64,000 bases of DNA, taken from Bacillota bacterium. Lineage in GTDB: Bacteria; Bacillota; Clostridia; Lachnospirales; Lachnospiraceae. A program made the position numbers and the translations under genes. The stretch lies in the NCBI GenBank assembly GCA_023442465.1, contig JAEZZQ010000030.1, positions 62,001-126,000 on the forward strand, read 5' to 3'. Positions 59,996 through 64,000 of this stretch are shown here, piece after piece. The stretch's first letter is position 1. Every line of letters begins with the position of its first letter. The notes beneath the pieces are model-generated. The model worked only from the letters and a program-made list of their open reading frames with translations, did no database searches and had not been told where the DNA came from.

Positions 59996-61840
59996 ATGGG
60001 ATGCACAAAACTGATCAACCTAGTTAATTCATATTTAGTAGACTTGGGATGCAGTAAGTTTGAGATGAATGATATAGCAAAGATTTTATCTATCAAGTTA
60101 GCAAATGCAAACGTGGTTCAAGCTAATAAGTCAGATAAGTCAAGCCATCAATCACATATTGCGATTACTGGAAAAGCAATTGATTTTTTCTATAGTAAAG
60201 ATGAATTAGCTGAAACAAATGAAACAGACATTAGTCTTATTGATGCTTTAATATCAAAGAGAAATATTGAGAAATTAGTAAATGAAGATTCTGTATTTGA
60301 TGAAAGGGAACGAAAATTTGTTGAAGGTAAAGTATCTATAGGCAAAAGAACTCAAAACCAAGTGCAGTTATCAAAAAGAAACTCTGATAATAGTCAAAAT
60401 TTTAATGATCTTCGAAATGCACTTAGGGAAAGAGATTTGCTGGTTATGGTCAAATTAGTGGATTGTGAAGAAGTATATTTTTTGGGTATCCCAGAGAAGT
60501 ATTATTTAGAACATTGTGAAGATTACGATCAAGTTTTCAATGCTAGTACTTTTTTTAGTTTAGAGAAAAAAGCAAGCGAACAAGGTGGGAATACGGCTGA
60601 ACAAAATCATTATATGATTTTAGATGTATATTCAGAGAAAAATACAGATGGAAATGGAAACTGTTATTTGAGTGGATGTACATTAGCGATGTATATGGAC
60701 AATGTACCTGTAGAATACCGTGATAATGCTATCCAAAGGGGAATTGTTAAGAACGTTTATTTGGATAGAATAGTAGATACAATTATTAGCCAAGGTAATA
60801 TTCCAGCTATTACATTGGTAGGTGAAGAAGTTGAAGTGCTTGAAGCTGGAAAGAAGATCAAGTTAAAGAAGTACAGAATACTAGATGGGCTTCAAAGAAC
60901 GTATAGAATTCATGAAGTATGGAAGTCTCTAAAGTTATTTGATGAGATAGGTAACAAAGAAGAGCTAAAGACAATGTCAAAAATGAAGATAGCGAGATCA
61001 TTTTCCGATAAACTTAGAGAAAAGGAATGCGATGTTAGCGTATTATTAGCGATAATAGATGAGTATAAAAGAAATGGGAATATTGATCGTTTCAAAAGAT
61101 ATTTTTATGAAAGTATACAGTGGTTTGAAATATGGGAGGAACTTTCTCCAATACAAGAAACAGAGAAGATGCTTATATTGAATGCAGGACATAAGCAAAT
61201 GGATATTCGTCATCAACTGGAACTTCTATTTCTAAATGTTTTACCTAGATTAAATGAGATATGTACCCAAAATGGTGGTAAAGGAATTAGAAGAAATAAA
61301 GAAATTTCAGATACATTATATAGTAAAAATAGAATAAAAGGTGAATTCTATTTTTCCCACATTATATCTGCAATTATTTCATATTATCAAAAAAAACCTA
61401 TTACAACAAATACAGCTTTGGTCAACCAAGTTCAAGAGGATAAGGACAATTTAGAAAACTATTTTAGTTATTCAAAACTAGAATCTTATATGAGATTTTT
61501 AGTAGATTTTGATGATAAACTAGTGTCTGAATTTGGCGATATAGGTGTTAAATGGATTGCTCGAGAAACTACTCTGGTGGCGCTATTTGCAGCAATTGCT
61601 TTATATGATGAAAAACATAGTGATGTATCAGGATTTGACAAATTGATTAACAAAGTCAAGTGTTTAAATCTTTCCGAATTTGAATCTGCAAAGCAAATAA
61701 ATGTTGAAATCAGTAAAGTGAATGTTGGTAACATTACAAAAAAAGCAGTTAAAAATGCGGTGTTAGAGTTGTTAGAGGATAAAACAGAGTGTATTGATTG
61801 GAATAATTACTTTGGGGGAAAAGAAGATGCAGAGGATTAA
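59996..61840 (+). CDS. Unknown domain fused to a DGQQR/DUF262-like protein
   Basis: A 614-residue protein. Residues 1-190 are paralogous to the whole protein at 59382. The region from about 215 to 480 resembles ParB/DUF262-type NTPase-nuclease proteins (GmrSD, DndB-like): IVDTIISQGNIPAITLVGEE, then KYRILDGLQRTYRIHEVWKS (the D-G-x-Q-R signature) near 290, and LILNAGHKQMDIRHQLELLF near 390. The remaining C terminus is helical. DGQQR proteins occur in type IV restriction and phosphorothioation systems. No HNH motif is seen. The gene overlaps the next by 14 bp. A link to methylation sensing is inference. Confidence 0.65.
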   Translation: MGCTKLINLVNSYLVDLGCSKFEMNDIAKILSIKLANANVVQANKSDKSSHQSHIAITGKAIDFFYSKDELAETNETDISLIDALISKRNIEKLVNEDSVFDERERKFVEGKVSIGKRTQNQVQLSKRNSDNSQNFNDLRNALRERDLLVMVKLVDCEEVYFLGIPEKYYLEHCEDYDQVFNASTFFSLEKKASEQGGNTAEQNHYMILDVYSEKNTDGNGNCYLSGCTLAMYMDNVPVEYRDNAIQRGIVKNVYLDRIVDTIISQGNIPAITLVGEEVEVLEAGKKIKLKKYRILDGLQRTYRIHEVWKSLKLFDEIGNKEELKTMSKMKIARSFSDKLREKECDVSVLLAIIDEYKRNGNIDRFKRYFYESIQWFEIWEELSPIQETEKMLILNAGHKQMDIRHQLELLFLNVLPRLNEICTQNGGKGIRRNKEISDTLYSKNRIKGEFYFSHIISAIISYYQKKPITTNTALVNQVQEDKDNLENYFSYSKLESYMRFLVDFDDKLVSEFGDIGVKWIARETTLVALFAAIALYDEKHSDVSGFDKLINKVKCLNLSEFESAKQINVEISKVNVGNITKKAVKNAVLELLEDKTECIDWNNYFGGKEDAED

Positions 61841-63137
61841 AGTTATAGATTCTTTGTATGTAGAAGTACAAAAAATCATAAATGATATTGCAGAATTAGG
61901 ACCAAATATTGAAGAAGAATCTCAAGGATTATTGGCTAGTTTATTTCAAAAAATAGGAACACAAGGAGAAACAATTGAAGAAAAAATAACTATCTTAACT
62001 GATGTAATGAAGAGCTTGTGTGCTTTAGAAGTTGGCGAATATAAACTAGGTACGATTAATCTAATGGTCGAAATTCTAAGTGTATTGATTGATAATTCTA
62101 TGCAATCAGAAGATTGGGAACAAGAAATAGCAAAATATGAGGATTATTATGTATATGAAAACAGTGTTTGCGCGGATTATGGAAGTGTTTACTATCAAAA
62201 TGGAAATGATGATGGTAATGGCATTTTGATGCTAGTTTGCACTGATATAGAACAAGTAAGAACCTTTTTGGAAAAAGAAAAAAACATGCTCCAAGAATTA
62301 CTCTTGTTAACCTTGCAACATATTGATCTAAAGAAGCAGTACGATGTTTTATTACTTGCGCCGAAAGAGCTGGATGGCGAGGCACAAAAGAGAAGAATAG
62401 AATTTGCAAAACTAAATGCAGTATTAAACGGTAAAGTATTTAAGAATGTTCCCAAATATTCACGTACTATGCCTGCAGTAGCGGTAACTTTTGACAATGA
62501 CATTCAATATGAACAATTTTCGGAGATAGTTGACGTAATGAATGAATATAATTTGCAAGAGTATACACTTGACAAATTTTTACGTATTTATCAAGTTATA
62601 GAAAACTTTATGTTTAAGAATCTAATATGTGTATTTTGCAAAGATCGGAGTTATCAAAAATTAACAGTACGTGACTTTAAAGATATTAGTGTAGAAATGG
62701 GGAAATCAGAAGAAGCAGCAATGCAATCGTTTCTTGATGCAGCGGGAAAAATCGCAATAAATTCAATAACATTGGAGGATGCTTTATATAGTAATTGGAT
62801 TTCATTAATAGAGAGTGATCCGCAGAACAAGATTATGATGAATAAGGCAATTCAGATATTGGGTGTAAAAAACAAAAATAAAGAACTTGTATCGATTGAT
62901 AACCCAAGTAAACAGAGTGTATTAAATGTGTTTGGAAAACTAATATATAGGTTTAGATGTTCAATAGTTCATAATAAAGTTAATGAGTATCATATTACAT
63001 ATGTTAATTTTGATGAGAACCTAAAATGGGTATTGGAGAAATATCTAATTCCCGATATGGAAACATTGGTATATGATCTTATGCTGAATAGAAATGATAC
63101 TGTTGCGTTTATTCAAAAGAGTATTGCTTTATACTAA
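61827..63137 (+). CDS. Unknown protein with a HEPN-like C-terminal motif
   Basis: A 436-residue acidic protein, last gene of the defence operon. It has no membrane segment. The C-terminal third includes LIYRFRCSIVHNKVNEYHIT near residue 385, giving R-x4-H (RCSIVH) in a predicted helical setting, which is the signature of HEPN ribonuclease domains. The N-terminal 300 residues resemble nothing I know. ATG at 61827 lies inside the previous gene, after GGGGGAAAAG, with a 14-bp overlap. If HEPN is correct it could be a growth-arresting effector; that is inference. Confidence 0.6.
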   Translation: MQRIKVIDSLYVEVQKIINDIAELGPNIEEESQGLLASLFQKIGTQGETIEEKITILTDVMKSLCALEVGEYKLGTINLMVEILSVLIDNSMQSEDWEQEIAKYEDYYVYENSVCADYGSVYYQNGNDDGNGILMLVCTDIEQVRTFLEKEKNMLQELLLLTLQHIDLKKQYDVLLLAPKELDGEAQKRRIEFAKLNAVLNGKVFKNVPKYSRTMPAVAVTFDNDIQYEQFSEIVDVMNEYNLQEYTLDKFLRIYQVIENFMFKNLICVFCKDRSYQKLTVRDFKDISVEMGKSEEAAMQSFLDAAGKIAINSITLEDALYSNWISLIESDPQNKIMMNKAIQILGVKNKNKELVSIDNPSKQSVLNVFGKLIYRFRCSIVHNKVNEYHITYVNFDENLKWVLEKYLIPDMETLVYDLMLNRNDTVAFIQKSIALY

Positions 63138-63328
63138 TTGGGATTATGACACTGATTATTAGTTAGAAATATAACATAGTAGGGTAACTTCGTGGATATT
63201 TGAACCTCAAATTGTGAGCAACAAATTCGCTAAACATTTCGGAACTGAGAATGATAGAATACGCTTTGAATATAGATAGACGAAATTAAGTTGAGGTGAT
63301 AATACGAATGGAAATATGAGGTTCTAAT

Positions 63329-64000
63329 ATGGCAGAGGAAAAGAATAAAAAAGGAAGACTACTGGCATTACAGCAGTACATGTACCAATATACTGATGAA
63401 AATCATTCTGTAACAACTCAGGAGCTCATTGAAGAAATGGGTAAGCTGGGTTACATAGCTAACCGTAAGACAATTAAAGATGACATAGATATTCTGACAA
63501 AATTTGATATTGATATTGTTACCAATGTTTCTAGGGGAAATTCGTTCTTCATGGGAGAAAGACGATTTGAACTTCCTGAGTTGAAGCTTCTGGTGGATGC
63601 GGTTTCTTCATCGAGATTCATTAGTACAGGCAAGAGCGATGCACTAATTAAGAAGATATCATCAATGGCTAGTGTTTATCAACAGGAGCAGATTGCACCA
63701 AGAATTTATACTGCGGATCGAATTAAGACTGACAACACGCAGTTATATTATGTCATTGATAAATTGATAGAATCTGTAATGGATAAAAAGAAGGTGCGCT
63801 TCCAATATCAGGAATATGACGCGGATAAAAATAAAGTTCTGCGTAATGATGGCGAAATCTATGTAAACAGCCCATATGGATGTCTTTGGAATGATGATTA
63901 CTATTACTTAATTGGTTTTTCAGATAAGCGCAGCAAGGTTGTTACCTTCCGTATTGATAGAATTATCGATTTGGAAGTAATAGAAGATAATGCAGTTCCA
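63329..64000 (+). CDS. WYL-domain transcriptional regulator, 5' part
   Basis: A regulator with an N-terminal winged HTH (VTTQELIEEMGKLGYIANRK, TIKDDIDILTKFDI) and a WYL-type domain that starts near residue 155 (KKKVRFQYQEYD, YVNSPYGCLWNDDYYYLIGF, VVTFRIDRI). WYL proteins sense ligands or single-stranded nucleic acids and often control defence genes. The open frame of 224 codons runs to the window edge, so the C terminus is missing. It starts after a 191-bp gap with GAGG before ATG; the defence operon ends upstream, so it has its own promoter or is a separate unit. Confidence 0.85.
   Translation, partial: MAEEKNKKGRLLALQQYMYQYTDENHSVTTQELIEEMGKLGYIANRKTIKDDIDILTKFDIDIVTNVSRGNSFFMGERRFELPELKLLVDAVSSSRFISTGKSDALIKKISSMASVYQQEQIAPRIYTADRIKTDNTQLYYVIDKLIESVMDKKKVRFQYQEYDADKNKVLRNDGEIYVNSPYGCLWNDDYYYLIGFSDKRSKVVTFRIDRIIDLEVIEDNAVP

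Larger units (their letters stand above)
18680..64000 (+). mobile_element. Tn1549-like integrative conjugative element (left and central part)
   Basis: Gene content and order match Tn1549-type conjugative elements of clostridia: partition and RepA_N genes, then PcfB, VirD4, Maff2, VirB6-like, PrgI, VirB4, NlpC/P60, DUF4315/DUF4366, TopB, YodL, MobC-like and relaxase. The left edge must lie between the lysS stop (18633) and the first ICE gene (18960); I could not find an attachment repeat, and the coordinate given is approximate. The right edge and the ICE's own integrase are outside the window. Whether everything to base 64000 belongs to it is inferred from continuous accessory content and AT-rich composition. 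Confidence 0.75.

Noticed and set aside
48195..63137. DISARM, BREX, Dnd/Ssp or type I restriction
   Set aside because: No DrmA/B/C, PglX/PglZ, DndC/D or HsdR/M/S-type signatures are present. The MORC, Z1, DUF4420 and AIPR motifs define a different system.
1..64000. rRNA or tRNA genes
   Set aside because: I saw no 16S/23S/5S core sequences and no cloverleaf with GTTCGA-type T arm in the intergenic gaps.

Overview
The window comes from a low-to-mid-GC anaerobic Firmicute, most likely a Lachnospiraceae-type clostridium. The evidence is the gene content (DnaE1-type polymerase next to pfkA, an SH3/SleB-type hydrolase, a DUF6145-like protein), strong AGGAGG ribosome binding sites, sigma-A promoters, and a large Tn1549-like conjugative element of the kind common in that family. 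Every supported gene is on the + strand. The first 18.6 kb is ordinary chromosome: the 3' part of glmS, dnaE, pfkA, an SpoU rRNA methyltransferase, proC, a secreted cell-wall hydrolase, an NfeD/SPFH pair, argF-birA, coaX, dusB, a hypothetical gene, greA and lysS. Two families of small dispersed repeats sit between these genes. One is a roughly 100-bp GC-rich palindromic element with three copies. The other is a 133-148 bp MITE-like element with GTTACTGTTCAC termini, with two full copies and one remnant.

From about 18.7 kb to the end of the window lies an integrative conjugative element (ICE) of the Tn1549 type; its right end is outside the window. It opens with a DUF6462-like protein, ParA, ParB, RepA_N-type initiators and a CD1845-like membrane protein. 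Next come a nucleotidyltransferase toxin-antitoxin-like pair and a strikingly hairpin-rich intergenic tract (24.8-25.1 kb). The transfer module follows: PcfB, VirD4 coupling protein, two identical Maff2 proteins, a VirB6-like channel protein, PrgI, VirB4, an NlpC/P60 hydrolase, DUF4315, DUF4366, a JAB/ArdC-like protein, TopB, a YodL protein, a MobC-like protein and the relaxase.

The ICE has itself been invaded. A 3.5-kb Tn554-like element (two tyrosine recombinases, an XRE regulator, a small TnpC-like protein and a 2Fe-2S cargo protein) sits inside the JAB (RadC-like) domain. It cuts exactly between the H-x-H and S-x2-D parts of the JAMM metal-binding motif. Tn554-family elements are known to use radC as their attachment site, so this looks like the same targeting applied to a RadC-like domain on an ICE.

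After the relaxase comes a terminator and a structured region that is a candidate oriT. A visibly AT-richer 15-kb, eleven-gene operon follows (48.2-63.1 kb) that reads as a phage-defence system. It encodes a small HTH regulator, a protein with an McrA-like N-terminal head, a MORC-type GHKL ATPase, a Z1-domain helicase-like ATPase, a DUF4420 PD-(D/E)XK nuclease, an AIPR-family protein and two different C5-cytosine methyltransferases. It ends with two paralogous proteins of unknown function, one fused to a DGQQR/DUF262-like domain, and a protein with a HEPN-like R-x4-H motif. The MORC/Z1/nuclease/AIPR/methylase core is a known type of restriction-modification neighbourhood. The last three genes and the head protein are the least explained part and the best candidates for something new. 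A WYL-domain regulator runs off the right edge.
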